39,201 bases of DNA from Serpens gallinarum (GCF_014836765.1 NZ_JACSQG010000011.1:72640-111840); one strand, 5' to 3'; shown: positions 22,477 through 33,896, numbered from the stretch's first letter. The notes: a model not told the origin generated them from the sequence alone. Numbers and translations are program-made.

Positions 22477-23344
22477 GCGACGATTACATTCTCAGCGTCG
22501 AGCATCTGATGATGCGCTTTGGCGGCATCAAGGCCCTCAACGATGTCAGCCTGAACATCCAGCGCGGCAGCATCTCGGCGCTGATCGGCCCTAACGGCGC
22601 CGGCAAGACCACAGTGTTCAACTGTCTGACCGGTTTTTACAAGGCCACCGGCGGGCGTATCCAACTTAACGCACGGGGCAGCCAGACGGATGTTATCCAG
22701 GTGCTGGGCGAGCCCTTTCGCCTGAGCGATTTCGTGTCGCCGCGCCAGCTGGGTAGTCGGCTCTGGTACAAGCTGTTTGGCGGTACCCACCTGGTCAACC
22801 GCGCCGGGCTGGCGCGCACGTTTCAGAACATTCGCCTGTTCCGTGAAATGTCCGTGGTGGAAAACTTGTTGGTGGCCCAGCACATGTGGCTGAACCGTGG
22901 CCTGCTGGCCGGCGTGTTCCAGACTCCGAGGTTTCGCCAGTCTGAAGAAGACGCGCTGAACCACGCCTTCTACTGGCTGGAGGTGGTCGACCTGGTGGAC
23001 TGTGCCAATCGCCTGGCCGGCGAGCTGTCCTACGGTCAGCAGCGGCGCCTGGAGATTGCCCGCGCCCTGTGTACGCGCCCGCAACTGATCTGCCTGGACG
23101 AGCCGGCAGCGGGTCTCAACCCGCCGGAAACCGTCGCCTTGAGTCGCATCATCCGTACCCTGCGCGACGAGCACGATCTTACGGTACTGCTTATCGAGCA
23201 TGACATGGGCATGGTCATGAGCATCTCGGATTACATCGTGGTGCTGGACCACGGCGATGTAATCGCCCAAGGCAGGCCGCAGGATATCCGCCATGACCCC
23301 AAAGTGATTGCCGCTTATCTGGGCGCTGACGAGGAGGAGGTGGT

Positions 23345-23348
<4 letters not shown>
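22473..23348 (+). CDS. livG: LIV-type ABC transporter ATPase LivG
   Basis: One of the two ATPase subunits. The 291-residue protein has Walker A GPNGAGKTT at 39-47, Q-loop RTFQNIRLF near 115-123, signature LSYGQ at 185-189, Walker B LICLDEP at 205-211 and the switch H243 (IEHDM). Compared with LivG proteins of about 255 residues that I recall, it carries roughly 30 extra residues between Walker A and the Q-loop (about 65-110, including SPRQLGSRLWYKLFGG). Start and stop both overlap neighbouring genes by four bases (ATGA), so livM, livG and livF are translationally coupled. Confidence 0.95.
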
Positions 23349-24082
<734 letters not shown>

Positions 24083-24568
24083 GTCCAAGTGACGGAATGC
24101 GTCACCACCTGACTGAGGGGGCAGCCTGTCATGGGATTGTCATAGTTGTTCAGCGATTCTGTGGGCGCATCTGTGCATAACATGAGAATAAACGGCGCAA
24201 ATCCTTGTCCTATCGGCCTTTCAGCGCTTTGTTGCTTTTTTGTTCAATCAAAAAACCAGCACATATCAAGCACTTGGCAGCGTTCATGACGTTTTGAGAG
24301 CAGCTGGAGTTGTCCACCTAAGCGGTGGATAAAACGGTGAGTAAGTGTGGGGTAAGCGTGCCGGGGCGGCATTGAATCAGGCTTTGGCGCGGCTGATCGC
24401 TTTTTGACCGTTGGCAAAAAAGGATGGTCAGCTCGCCGGGCGGATGGTGCCGACGAGCTGACCGGGTGCTAATCCATTAGCAGCACTATCATCGTTGCTA
24501 TCTTCGTGCCATTACCATGACTGCGGACAATTTTTTCTCTTCATCGGGCCGGGACACGCCTGGGATGC
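24083..24568. other. Gene-free stretch between livF and the TetR gene
   Basis: No gene is visible in these 486 bases; the flanking genes converge. It contains a GTGACG/CGTCAC hairpin just after livF (24089-24105) without a T run, an exact minus-strand DnaA-box match (24172-24180), an inverted pair of near-matches around 24311-24332 (TTGTCCACC and, on the other strand, TTATCCACC), an AT-rich T6G/CA6 palindrome near 24235-24256, and a terminator for the TetR gene at 24416-24463. Confidence 0.5.
24416..24463 (-). terminator. Terminator for the TetR-family gene
   Basis: A perfect 10-base-pair stem (24454-24463 with 24426-24435) around an 18-base loop that can form a small inner stem is followed on the minus strand, four bases on, by six Ts (24421-24416). 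It lies about 105 bases after the TetR gene stop. Confidence 0.7.
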
Positions 24569-25207
24569 TCAGGGTTTGGCGCGCCCCGGGCCGAGCCAAT
24601 GCCGGCCGCCCACCATGATGAAACGCAGCTGCTGGGTGATCTTCGCTTCGGGGCTCAGGTGAGCGGGCAGGCCGGCAGGTGGCGGATCGATGAGTTCCGG
24701 CAAGGTGGCGAACACGGTTTTCACCACCAGGTCGGAGACCACCTCAATGGCCGGCACGTCCAGGTGCGGCATGCGGTTCATCAACTGTAAATCGGCGCAC
24801 AAATCGTCGGTAATGCATTGGCGCAGGGTGGCAATGGCCTGGCGGATCGGCAGGGAGCCGCCGTACTGCTCGCGGGCCAGAAACAGAAATTGAACGCGGT
24901 TGATAGCAACCGCATCAAGGAAAATGCGTGTGCTCGCTTCGATCAGGCCGTTCTGCTCGAACTCGTTGTGGCGGACCCGGCGCAGGGTGTCGCGGAAGGT
25001 TTCGCCGACTTCGGCAACCAGCGCCAGGCCCAGTTCGTCCATATCGGCGAAGTGACGGTAAAAGCCGGTCGGCACGATACCGGCGCGGCGCGCGACTTCG
25101 CGTAGGCTCAAGCTGCCAAAACCGCGATTGCTGTCCATGAGCTCGCGGGCAGCGTCCATCAGGGCTTGGCGGGTCTGTTGCTTCTGTGCGGTACGAGGTA
25201 AGGGCAT
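24569..25207 (-). CDS. TetR-family regulator, DesT/FabR-like
   Basis: A 212-residue TetR repressor whose N-terminal helix-turn-helix reads SLSLREVARRAGIVPTGFYR (about residues 33-52). This sequence and RGFGS just before it are characteristic of FabR/DesT, the sensors of unsaturated versus saturated acyl-CoA that control fatty-acid desaturation. The start MPLPRTAQKQQTRQAL at 25207 fits the family length (about 210); longer in-frame starts exist but have no family support. No desaturase gene is adjacent, so the target, if it is DesT, must be elsewhere, or it regulates the divergent AEC transporter. I did not find a clear operator in the 190-base gap. Confidence 0.85.
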   Translation of the reverse strand: MPLPRTAQKQQTRQALMDAARELMDSNRGFGSLSLREVARRAGIVPTGFYRHFADMDELGLALVAEVGETFRDTLRRVRHNEFEQNGLIEASTRIFLDAVAINRVQFLFLAREQYGGSLPIRQAIATLRQCITDDLCADLQLMNRMPHLDVPAIEVVSDLVVKTVFATLPELIDPPPAGLPAHLSPEAKITQQLRFIMVGGRHWLGPGRAKP

Positions 25208-25397
25208 GGCAAAGGCGTGTCGGGATAACAGGCTGCACTCTAGGGGCGGTTGATGGTTCCTCGCAAGCCATGGGATGCGGCTGATAGCTTTTGACCAAGT
25301 CGCAGCTTTTTTTCCCATCGCCAGGTGAGTGGCCCTTGAGTATGCTCCATCGCCTCTGTGGCGCGCTTTTGCGCCTTAGTAGTCGGAGTGCGCGATT

Positions 25398-26288
25398 ATG
25401 GTGGCGGTGCAGGCAATTCTGCCGATTTTCCTGTTGGTAATCCTGGGTTATGTAATCGGCCGGCGCCGCTGGCTGAGTGGCGAGGCGGCCACCGGGCTGG
25501 CCAGCCTGACCTTCAAGCTGTTCATGCCCGTGCTGTTATTTACCGGCATTGCCAAGGCCGAATTGGCCCAGGGGCTGTCGCCAAACCTGCTGATCGGTTA
25601 TTTCCTGCCGGTGCTGCTGGTGTTCATAGTGGTCAACCTGCTGGTGCACCTGCGTCGTGGCAAGGCCTCGCCGCTGGGCCTGACGGCTGCCTATTCCAAT
25701 AACGTGCTGATCGGCATTCCGCTGGTGGCCACGGTGCTGGGTACGGACAGCCTGGTGTATCTGTTCGCAGTGCTGGTGTTCCACAGCCTGTTGCTGTTTT
25801 CCCTGCACAGTCTGTATGCGGCCTTCGGCAGCGGTGAAAAAATACAGCCGCTGGCGCTGCTGAAGAACCTGGCCAATCCGGTGATCATCGGCCTGCTGCT
25901 CGGTGCTCTGGTCAACCTGTCCGGCCTGGCTATGCCCGAGCCGTTGTGGAAACTGGCCAGCTGGCTGTCGGCCGCAGCCTTGCCGTGCGCCCTCATGGTG
26001 CTGGGCATGAGTCTGGCGCGGTACAGCCTGCATTTGTCCCGTGGTGTGCTGGGACTGACCCTGGTGAAGCTCGCGGTATTTCCCGTGGCGGTGTATCTGT
26101 TGGCGGCTTGGCTGGGGCTCAACGACACGGCACGCGCGGTGTTGGTATTGATGGCTGCCTGCCCGACGGGAGTCAATGTGCTGGCCTTCGTGCGTACTCC
26201 GGAGGACAGCCGCACGGTGAGCTCAACTGTGTGCCTGTCGACCCTGCTGGCGGCGGCCAGTCTGCCGCTGTGGATGATGGTGCTGTGA
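25398..26288 (+). CDS. AEC (auxin efflux carrier) family transporter
   Basis: A 296-residue membrane protein of the AEC family, with about ten helices. The start VQAILPIFLLVILGYVIGRR, the helix with FKLFMPVLLFTGIAKAEL, and YSNNVLIGIPL with its conserved asparagines are typical; ACPTGVNVLAF near residue 253 is the C-terminal half's equivalent. Family members export organic or dicarboxylic acids, but the substrate cannot be told here. It is divergent from the DesT-like gene with 190 bases between them, and the lipase gene follows after 87 bases on the same strand. Confidence 0.92.
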   Translation: MVAVQAILPIFLLVILGYVIGRRRWLSGEAATGLASLTFKLFMPVLLFTGIAKAELAQGLSPNLLIGYFLPVLLVFIVVNLLVHLRRGKASPLGLTAAYSNNVLIGIPLVATVLGTDSLVYLFAVLVFHSLLLFSLHSLYAAFGSGEKIQPLALLKNLANPVIIGLLLGALVNLSGLAMPEPLWKLASWLSAAALPCALMVLGMSLARYSLHLSRGVLGLTLVKLAVFPVAVYLLAAWLGLNDTARAVLVLMAACPTGVNVLAFVRTPEDSRTVSSTVCLSTLLAAASLPLWMMVL

Positions 26289-26375
26289 TAAAGAGTGTCA
26301 GGCGGATGCGGCTGCGTTTCCGGACACATCAGCCAGAATGAGTCTGAACTGAATCCGATCACACAGGACATCGCC

Positions 26376-27260
26376 ATGAACCTCGCGCCCCGTTATCCGC
26401 TGGTGTTGGTGCACGGCATGCTCGGCTTCGTAAGCCTGGCCGGTTATTCCTACTGGTACGGCATCGATACCGCGCTGCGTGCCGCCGGCGCCACGGTGCA
26501 TGCGGTGCGTCTGTCGGCGGTACATGGCAACACGGTGCGTGGCGAGCAATTGCTGGCCCAGGTCGAAGCGCTCCGCGCCGAGTTGGGTGCCGAGCGGGTG
26601 CACCTGATCGGTCACAGTCAGGGTGCGCTGAGCGCGCGTTATGTAGCGGCGCTGCGTCCGCAGTGGGTGGCGTCGGTCACCTCGGTGGCCGGGCCGAACC
26701 AGGGTTCGGAGGTGGCCGACTATCTGCAGCTTCACCTGCAGCCGGGCGGACGTCCGCGGCGCTGGCTGGCGAACATCACCCAGGGGCTGGCGTTGGTCAT
26801 GCAAGGGCTGGATTCTGCCGCTGATGACAGGGTGCTGCCGCGCGACGCCCTGGAATCGTTGCAGGATCTGGGCAGCGAAGGGGTGGCGGCGTTCAACGCG
26901 CGTTATCCACAGGGCCTGCCGGCACTCTGGGGCGGTGAGGGCGAGCATGAAGTAGACGGCGTGCGCTATTACTCCTGGTCCGGCACGCTGCAGCCGGGGA
27001 TTACCGACCAGGGGCGCAACCGTTTCGACCCCAGCCAGCGCCTGTGTCGGCTGTTTTCACGTTGCTTCGTGCGCGAGGCGGGGCAGAACGATGGCATGGT
27101 TGGTCGTTTCAGCTCGCACCTGGGGCAGGTGATTCGCTCCGATTACCCGTTCGACCACCTGGACATCGTCAACCAGCAACTCGGCGCGGTGGGGCCGGGA
27201 GTCGACCCGGTCGCGGTCTATGTGGAGCATGCCCGGCGTCTGGCTGAAGCCGGGTTGTAG
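26376..27260 (+). CDS. Family I.1-type triacylglycerol lipase without signal peptide
   Basis: An alpha/beta hydrolase related to the P. fragi lipase. The 294-residue protein has the oxyanion sequence LVLVHGMLGF at 9-18, the nucleophile S81 in GHSQG, and the expected Asp (QNDGMVGRFSSHLGQVI) and His (YPFDHLDIVN) near the C-terminus. It lacks a signal peptide: it begins MNLAPRYPLVLVHGM. The ATG at 26376 is preceded by AGGA; longer in-frame starts give no signal peptide either. The last codons encode RRLAEAGL, a natural family end, and the TAG stop is contributed by a REP element that starts at 27257. Substrate and location are uncertain. Confidence 0.9.
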   Translation: MNLAPRYPLVLVHGMLGFVSLAGYSYWYGIDTALRAAGATVHAVRLSAVHGNTVRGEQLLAQVEALRAELGAERVHLIGHSQGALSARYVAALRPQWVASVTSVAGPNQGSEVADYLQLHLQPGGRPRRWLANITQGLALVMQGLDSAADDRVLPRDALESLQDLGSEGVAAFNARYPQGLPALWGGEGEHEVDGVRYYSWSGTLQPGITDQGRNRFDPSQRLCRLFSRCFVREAGQNDGMVGRFSSHLGQVIRSDYPFDHLDIVNQQLGAVGPGVDPVAVYVEHARRLAEAGL

Positions 27261-27288
27261 GATGGCGTGGAGCGCAGCGATACCCATC
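27257..27288 (+). repeat. REP element A (RAYT-cognate class)
   Basis: A 32-base unit of the GTAGGATGG...GATACCCATC class, ending in ACCCATC. The lipase stop codon is the TAG within its first four bases. It has one base more than REP D, as does REP C. Confidence 0.88.
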
Positions 27289-27304
27289 ATGTTGTCTTGC
27301 CATT

Positions 27305-27372
27305 GATGGGTATCGGCGCGGAGCCACTGGGTATCTTCTGCATGCGCCTACCTGCGCCTCAACCCATCCCAC
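27305..27372 (-). repeat. REP element B, interrupted, inverted relative to A
   Basis: The left part GATGGGTATCG (27305-27315) and the right part CAACCCATCC (around 27360-27370) match a reversed REP but are separated by about 38 bases of unrelated sequence, so this looks like a decayed or interrupted copy. With REP A it makes an inverted pair separated by 16 bases. It lies just upstream of the adenine deaminase stop. Confidence 0.65.
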
Positions 27373-27382
27373 GCGCTGGGCA

Positions 27383-29040
<1,658 letters not shown>

Positions 29041-29101
29041 GTTGCCTACCTTCATGCTGCGAAAACTGCCACAAGGATAACGTGCTTGCCCGTGCACAGG
29101 C

Positions 29102-29686
29102 TTAGCGACGTTGTATATGGATGCGCCCCCGGCTGAGGTCGGCCAACTGGCGCTGGACGGATTCGAGCTGCTGAGCAGGCAAGGCGAACTGCAGTTCCAC
29201 ACCGTCGGCCAGGAACTGCTCGGTTTCGATCACCCCATCCGCCTCGGCCAGGCGCTGGCGCACCAGCGCCAGTTCGGCGAATCCGCAGCGACAGCTCAAG
29301 GCAATACGCGGCACCAATTCCAGACGTTCGCCGGCCTGCAGGCACTTGGCCGCACTGCCGCCGTAGGCGCGGGCCAGGCCGCCGGTGCCCAGCTGAATGC
29401 CGCCGTACCAGCGGATCACCAGCACCGCGACCTGATCGCACTCCTGGCCCTCGATGGCAGCCAGGATCGGCCGGCCCGCAGTGCCGCCGGGTTCGCCGTC
29501 GTCGTTGAAGCGGTACTGCGCGCCGACCTTCCAGGCCCAGCAGTTGTGCGTGGCGGCGGGCTCGCTGTGGGCGGCAATAAACGCCTGGGCCTCTTCGGCG
29601 CTGGCGACCGGTGCGGCGAGGGCCAGAAAACGGCTCTTGCGAATGTCTTCCTGATACTGGCAAGGCGCGGCGAGGGTATAGGGCAT
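29102..29686 (-). CDS. YigZ/IMPACT-family protein
   Basis: The 194-residue protein has the N-terminal UPF0029/IMPACT domain with KSRFLALAAPV, HNCWAWKVG, RFNDDGEPGGTAGRPIL and RWYGGIQLGTGGLARAYG, which are the family signatures, and a C-terminal DUF1949-like domain. The bacterial role is unknown; the E. coli protein YigZ has the same fold. The ATG at 29686 gives a normal length. It leads the YigZ-SDR-adenine deaminase group and lies 48 bases after the stop of bauR, on the same strand. Confidence 0.92.
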   Translation of the reverse strand: MPYTLAAPCQYQEDIRKSRFLALAAPVASAEEAQAFIAAHSEPAATHNCWAWKVGAQYRFNDDGEPGGTAGRPILAAIEGQECDQVAVLVIRWYGGIQLGTGGLARAYGGSAAKCLQAGERLELVPRIALSCRCGFAELALVRQRLAEADGVIETEQFLADGVELQFALPAQQLESVQRQLADLSRGRIHIQRR

Positions 29687-29734
29687 GGCGAATGTCTTTC
29701 TTTGAAAGGGGCTTAAAGAGGGCAGAGCGCTCGG

Positions 29735-30655
29735 TTAGTGGGCGGTGGCCAATGCGGCGAGAAACTCTTCCAGCACCAAATGGGCGCGCCGGCCCTTGCG
29801 CGTCACCGAGGCAAGGCTCAGCTCATAAAAACGCGCATCGGGTTGCAACGCGCGCAACCGACCTTCGCGCACCCAGGGCTCGGCGTAATGGTCGGGCAGG
29901 TAACCGATGTAGTGCCCGGTGAGGATCAGAAACGCCATGCCCTCGCGGTCCGAAGCGCTGGCCGTGCAGTGCAGGGCGCGGTAATGGGCCTGGGCGTGGG
30001 GCGGCAGGCGGAAGGTTGGCGCAATGGCGTCCTGGCTGTCCAGGCGCGCATCGTCGAGCTGCGCTTCGTCGATGTCGAACAACGGGTGGCCGACCGCACA
30101 GTACAGCTGTGAGCGCTCGCCGTAGAGCGGCTGGTAGTCGAGGCCCGGCAGCGCGCCGGCCTGCGGCACCACGCCGATGTGCAGACGACCGTCGAGCACG
30201 CCTTGCTCCACTTCGCTGGGCGGGACCATGCGGATATTGATGCGCACGTCCGGGCCGCGCTCCTTCAAGCGCGCCAGGGCGTGGGTGATGCGCATGTGCG
30301 GCACGGTCACCAGGTTGTCGGTGAGGCCGATATTCAATTCGCCGCGCAACTGCCGGTGCAGGCCGTTGACCTCGCTTCGAAAACCTTCCAGCGCGGCAAG
30401 CAGGTGCTGGGTGGCGCGATACACCTCGCGGCCCTCGTCGGTGAGGGCGAAACCGGCGCGCCCACGCTGACACAGGCGCAGGCCGAGGCGCTGCTCCAGA
30501 TCACTCATCTGTTGACTGATCGCCGAGCGGCCGATGCCCAGTACGCTTTCGGCAGCCGAAAAACCGCCGCACTCCGCTACGCGGCAAAACACGCGCAGCA
30601 AGCGCAGATCGAAGTCGCTGACCTGGGCCAAAGGATCGGTGCGGCGGCTGTTCAT
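29735..30655 (-). CDS. bauR: LysR-type regulator BauR
   Basis: A 306-residue LysR regulator with the N-terminal helix-turn-helix at about 16-75 (LLRVFCRVAECGGFSAAESV and GRSAISQQMSDLE) and an effector-binding C-terminal domain. It is divergent from bauA, with 175 bases between the starts. In P. aeruginosa BauR (PA0133) activates the bau genes for beta-alanine use, and the arrangement here is the same. I could not identify a definite T-N11-A operator; TTAACTGAAGATCCATAA at 30672-30689 is one candidate. Confidence 0.85.
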   Translation of the reverse strand: MNSRRTDPLAQVSDFDLRLLRVFCRVAECGGFSAAESVLGIGRSAISQQMSDLEQRLGLRLCQRGRAGFALTDEGREVYRATQHLLAALEGFRSEVNGLHRQLRGELNIGLTDNLVTVPHMRITHALARLKERGPDVRINIRMVPPSEVEQGVLDGRLHIGVVPQAGALPGLDYQPLYGERSQLYCAVGHPLFDIDEAQLDDARLDSQDAIAPTFRLPPHAQAHYRALHCTASASDREGMAFLILTGHYIGYLPDHYAEPWVREGRLRALQPDARFYELSLASVTRKGRRAHLVLEEFLAALATAH

Positions 30656-30830
30656 TGGTTTAGTAATCCCTTAACTGAAGATCCATAAAGTTGGCTGTTT
30701 CCGAATCTAAGCCCGTGGCACCTTCGACGTCTACCCTGTAGAGGCGACGCGGTTCGCGACCCGTGCGGCAGTCGGATAGTGAATCCCGCGCTACCCACAA
30801 CAACAATCACGATTCTGCGAGGCTCGCTCG

Positions 30831-32177
30831 ATGAACATGCCGCATACCGCTCCGTTGCCCCTGGCCGCCCAGCTCAAGTTGGACGCCCACTGGATGCCCT
30901 TTAGCGCCAACCGCAATTTCCAGCGCGATCCGCGCTTGATCGTCGCCGCCGAAGGCAGCTGGCTGGTGGACGACAAGGGGCGGCGTATCTACGACAGCCT
31001 GTCCGGACTCTGGACCTGCGGCGCCGGCCATTCGCGCAAGGAAATCCAGGCGGCGGTCAGTCAGCAACTGGGCACTCTCGATTATTCGCCGGGCTTTCAG
31101 TACGGCCATCCGCTGTCCTTCCAGTTGGCGGAGAAGATTGCCGAGCGCCTGCCCGGTGAACTCGACCATGTGTTTTTCACCAACTCCGGCTCCGAGTGCG
31201 CCGACACCGCCATCAAGATGGCCCGCGCCTACTGGCGCATCAAAGGCCAGGCCAGCAAGACCAAGCTGATCGGCCGCGCCCGTGGCTACCACGGCGTCAA
31301 CGTCGCCGGCACCGCGCTGGGCGGCATGGGCGGCAACCGCAAGAGCTTCGGCCTGATGATGGATGCCGACCATTTGCCGCACACCCTGCAGCCCGGCCTG
31401 GCCTTCACCAAGGGCATGGCCGAGACCGGCGGCGTCGAACTGGCCAATGACCTGCTGCGTCTGATCGAGCTGCACGACGCCTCGAATATCGCGGCGGTGA
31501 TCGTCGAGCCGATGTCCGGCTCGGCCGGCGTGATCGTGCCGCCGACGGGTTACCTGCAACGCCTGCGCGAAATCTGCGATGCCAACAACATCTTGCTGAT
31601 CTTCGATGAGGTGATCACCGGCTTCGGCCGCCTCGGCGCCTACAGCGGCGCGGAGTATTTTGGCGTCACCCCGGACATCATGAATATTGCCAAGCAGGTC
31701 ACCAACGGCGCCGTGCCGCTGGGCGCAGTGGTTGCCAGCCGTGAGATTTATCAGACCTTCATGGGCCAGCAGATTCCAGAATACGCGGTGGAATTCCCCC
31801 ACGGCTACACCTACTCGGCGCACCCGGTGGCGTGCGCCGCCGGCCTTGCCTCGCTGGAAATCCTGGCGCGGGAAAACCTGGTGCAGCAGGCCGCCGAGCT
31901 GACGCCGTATTTCGAGCAGGCCATTCACGGTCTGCAGGGCGCGAACAACGTGGTGGATATCCGCAACTGCGGGCTGGCCGGCGCCATCCAGATCGCCCCC
32001 CGCGACGGCGACGCCATCGTGCGGCCCTTCGAGGCGGCGATGAAGCTCTGGCAGGCCGGCTTCTACGTGCGCTTTGGCGGCGATTGCCTGCAGTTTGGCC
32101 CGACCTTCAACGCCAAGCCCGAGGAGCTGGACAGCCTGTTCAATGCCGTCGGCGAGGCGCTGAATCAGACCGGCTAA
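30831..32177 (+). CDS. bauA: Beta-alanine:pyruvate transaminase BauA
   Basis: This class III aminotransferase moves the amino group of beta-alanine to pyruvate, giving malonate semialdehyde and alanine. The 448-residue protein has FDEVITGFGRLGAYSG and the PLP lysine K288 (NIAKQVTNG), the position known for omega-amino-acid:pyruvate transaminase; NSGSECADTAIKMARAYW contacts the cofactor phosphate. The start MNMPHTAPLPLAAQLKLDAH is preceded by GAGG. It is divergent from bauR and 132 bases upstream of bauC on the same strand. Confidence 0.95.
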   Translation: MNMPHTAPLPLAAQLKLDAHWMPFSANRNFQRDPRLIVAAEGSWLVDDKGRRIYDSLSGLWTCGAGHSRKEIQAAVSQQLGTLDYSPGFQYGHPLSFQLAEKIAERLPGELDHVFFTNSGSECADTAIKMARAYWRIKGQASKTKLIGRARGYHGVNVAGTALGGMGGNRKSFGLMMDADHLPHTLQPGLAFTKGMAETGGVELANDLLRLIELHDASNIAAVIVEPMSGSAGVIVPPTGYLQRLREICDANNILLIFDEVITGFGRLGAYSGAEYFGVTPDIMNIAKQVTNGAVPLGAVVASREIYQTFMGQQIPEYAVEFPHGYTYSAHPVACAAGLASLEILARENLVQQAAELTPYFEQAIHGLQGANNVVDIRNCGLAGAIQIAPRDGDAIVRPFEAAMKLWQAGFYVRFGGDCLQFGPTFNAKPEELDSLFNAVGEALNQTG

Positions 32178-32202
32178 AACGGAGCGCGGTGCGGCGGCTA
32201 CT

Positions 32203-32225
32203 CGTAGAAGCGGACGTGTCCGCGA
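32203..32225 (+). repeat. REP-like element of a second class between bauA and bauC
   Basis: CGTAGAAGCGGACGTGTCCGCGA contains a perfect GCGGAC-GT-GTCCGC hairpin (32210-32223) and resembles the GTAGGAGCGGAC-type Pseudomonas REP. It differs from the REPs flanking the RAYT gene. It could affect how much transcript reaches bauC. Confidence 0.7.
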
Positions 32226-32309
32226 TGGGGCCGTCACCGTGCCGCCTGAATCTACGGGTGGATGCCGCGTTGTTATTCCACACGTCTCGCAACAGAACAT
32301 GGAGTGCCC

Positions 32310-33806
32310 ATGAGCCACATCCCGCACCTGATCAACGGCGAGCGTATCGCCGGTCAAGGCCGTAGCGCCGACGTCTTCAATCCTTCCACCGGCCAGGCGA
32401 TTCACCAGGTCGCGCTGGCCGACCGCGCCACCGTGCAGCAAGCCATCGACGCGGCCCAGGCGGCCTTTCCTGCCTGGCGCAACACCCCACCGGCCAAGCG
32501 CGCCCAGGTCATGTTCCGCTTCAAGCAATTGCTGGAGCAACACAAGGACGCCATCGTCCAACTGATCAGCGAAGAACACGGCAAGACCCTTGAAGACGCG
32601 GCGGGCGAGTTGCAGCGCGGAATCGAAAACGTCGAATACGCCTGCGGCGCGCCGGAACTGCTCAAAGGCGAATACAGCCGCAACGTGGGCCCGAACATCG
32701 ACGCCTGGAGCGATCAACAGCCGCTCGGCGTGGTCGCCGGCATCACCCCGTTCAACTTCCCGGCCATGGTACCGCTGTGGATGTACCCGCTGGCCATCGC
32801 CTGCGGCAACTGCTTCATCCTCAAACCTTCCGAACGCGACCCCAGCTCGGCGCTGTACATCGCCGACCTGCTCAACCAGGCCGGCCTGCCGAAGGGCGTA
32901 CTCAACGTAGTCCACGGCGACAAGGACGCAGTGGACGCGCTGCTCGAAGCGCCAGAGATCAAAGCGGTCAGCTTTGTCGGCTCCACGCCGATCGCCGAAT
33001 ACATCTATGCCGAAGGCACCAAACGAGGCAAACGCGTGCAAGCCCTCGGCGGCGCCAAGAACCACGCGGTGCTAATGCCCGACGCTGATCTCGACAATGC
33101 CGTCAGCTCCCTGATGGGCGCGGCCTACGGCTCCTGCGGCGAGCGCTGCATGGCCATCTCCGTGGCGGTGTGCGTGGGCGATCAGATCGCCGATGCGCTG
33201 GTCGCCAAGCTGGTGCCGCAGATTCAGGCGTTGAAAGTTGGTGCGGGCACCTCTTGCGGCCTGGACATGGGCCCGCTGGTGACCCGCCAGCACCTGGACA
33301 AGGTCAGCGGCTACGTCGAAGACGGCGTGCGCGCTGGCGCCGAACTGGTGGTTGACGGTCGTGGCTTGTCCGTAGCGGGGCATGAAGACGGCTTCTTCCT
33401 TGGCGGCTGCCTGTTCGACGGCGTCACCCCGGACATGCGCATCTACCGAGAAGAAATCTTCGGCCCGGTGCTGTGCATCGTCCGCGTCGACAGCCTGGAA
33501 GCCGCCATGCAATTGATCAACGCCCACGAATACGGCAACGGCACCTGCATCTTCACCCGCGACGGCGAAGCCGCCCGGCTGTTCTGCGACGAAATCGAAG
33601 TCGGCATGGTCGGCGTCAACGTCCCCCTGCCGGTGCCCGTTGCCTACCACAGCTTCGGCGGCTGGAAGCGCTCCCTGTTCGGCGACCTGCACGCCTACGG
33701 GCCGGACGGTGTGCGCTTCTACACCCGGCGCAAGGCGATTACCCAGCGCTGGCCGCAACGGGCGAGCCACGAAGCGGCGCAGTTTGCGTTTCCGAGCAAT
33801 GGGTAA
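32310..33806 (+). CDS. bauC: Malonate-semialdehyde dehydrogenase (MmsA/BauC type)
   Basis: It oxidises malonate semialdehyde to acetyl-CoA with NAD and CoA. The 498-residue aldehyde dehydrogenase has the nucleophile C280 (GERCMAIS), and [16 protein letters not shown] and [16 protein letters not shown], hallmarks of the CoA-acylating MmsA group. The ATG at 32310 has GGAG five bases upstream. It completes the pathway begun by BauA. MmsA for valine catabolism is almost identical in family, and the symbol bauC depends on the neighbouring bauA and bauR. A terminator follows. Confidence 0.9.
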   Translation: MSHIPHLINGERIAGQGRSADVFNPSTGQAIHQVALADRATVQQAIDAAQAAFPAWRNTPPAKRAQVMFRFKQLLEQHKDAIVQLISEEHGKTLEDAAGELQRGIENVEYACGAPELLKGEYSRNVGPNIDAWSDQQPLGVVAGITPFNFPAMVPLWMYPLAIACGNCFILKPSERDPSSALYIADLLNQAGLPKGVLNVVHGDKDAVDALLEAPEIKAVSFVGSTPIAEYIYAEGTKRGKRVQALGGAKNHAVLMPDADLDNAVSSLMGAAYGSCGERCMAISVAVCVGDQIADALVAKLVPQIQALKVGAGTSCGLDMGPLVTRQHLDKVSGYVEDGVRAGAELVVDGRGLSVAGHEDGFFLGGCLFDGVTPDMRIYREEIFGPVLCIVRVDSLEAAMQLINAHEYGNGTCIFTRDGEAARLFCDEIEVGMVGVNVPLPVPVAYHSFGGWKRSLFGDLHAYGPDGVRFYTRRKAITQRWPQRASHEAAQFAFPSNG

Positions 33807-33827
33807 GTGAGAAGGGCGTGAACTAAC

Positions 33828-33852
33828 AGGCCGGTCGGAGACTGGCCTTTTT
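33828..33852 (+). terminator. Intrinsic terminator after bauC
   Basis: A nine-pair stem with one G-U pair (33828-33836 with 33840-33848) around GGA is followed by Ts (33848-33852). It is 21 bases after the bauC stop. Confidence 0.9.
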
Positions 33853-33864
33853 GCATGGAGCTTT

Positions 33865-33896
33865 GATGGGTATCGCTGCGCTCAACACCATCCTAC
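33865..33896 (-). repeat. REP element C
   Basis: A 32-base unit of the same class as A, reversed (GATGGGTATCGCTGCGCTC ... CCATCCTAC), 23 bases from REP D and inverted to it. It shares with A one extra base relative to D and E. Confidence 0.92.

Noticed and set aside
30807-33065. A 752-codon open frame on the minus strand across bauA and bauC
   Set aside because: It is antisense to two well-recognised genes, has no ribosome binding site or family resemblance, and such shadow frames are common in high-GC DNA.
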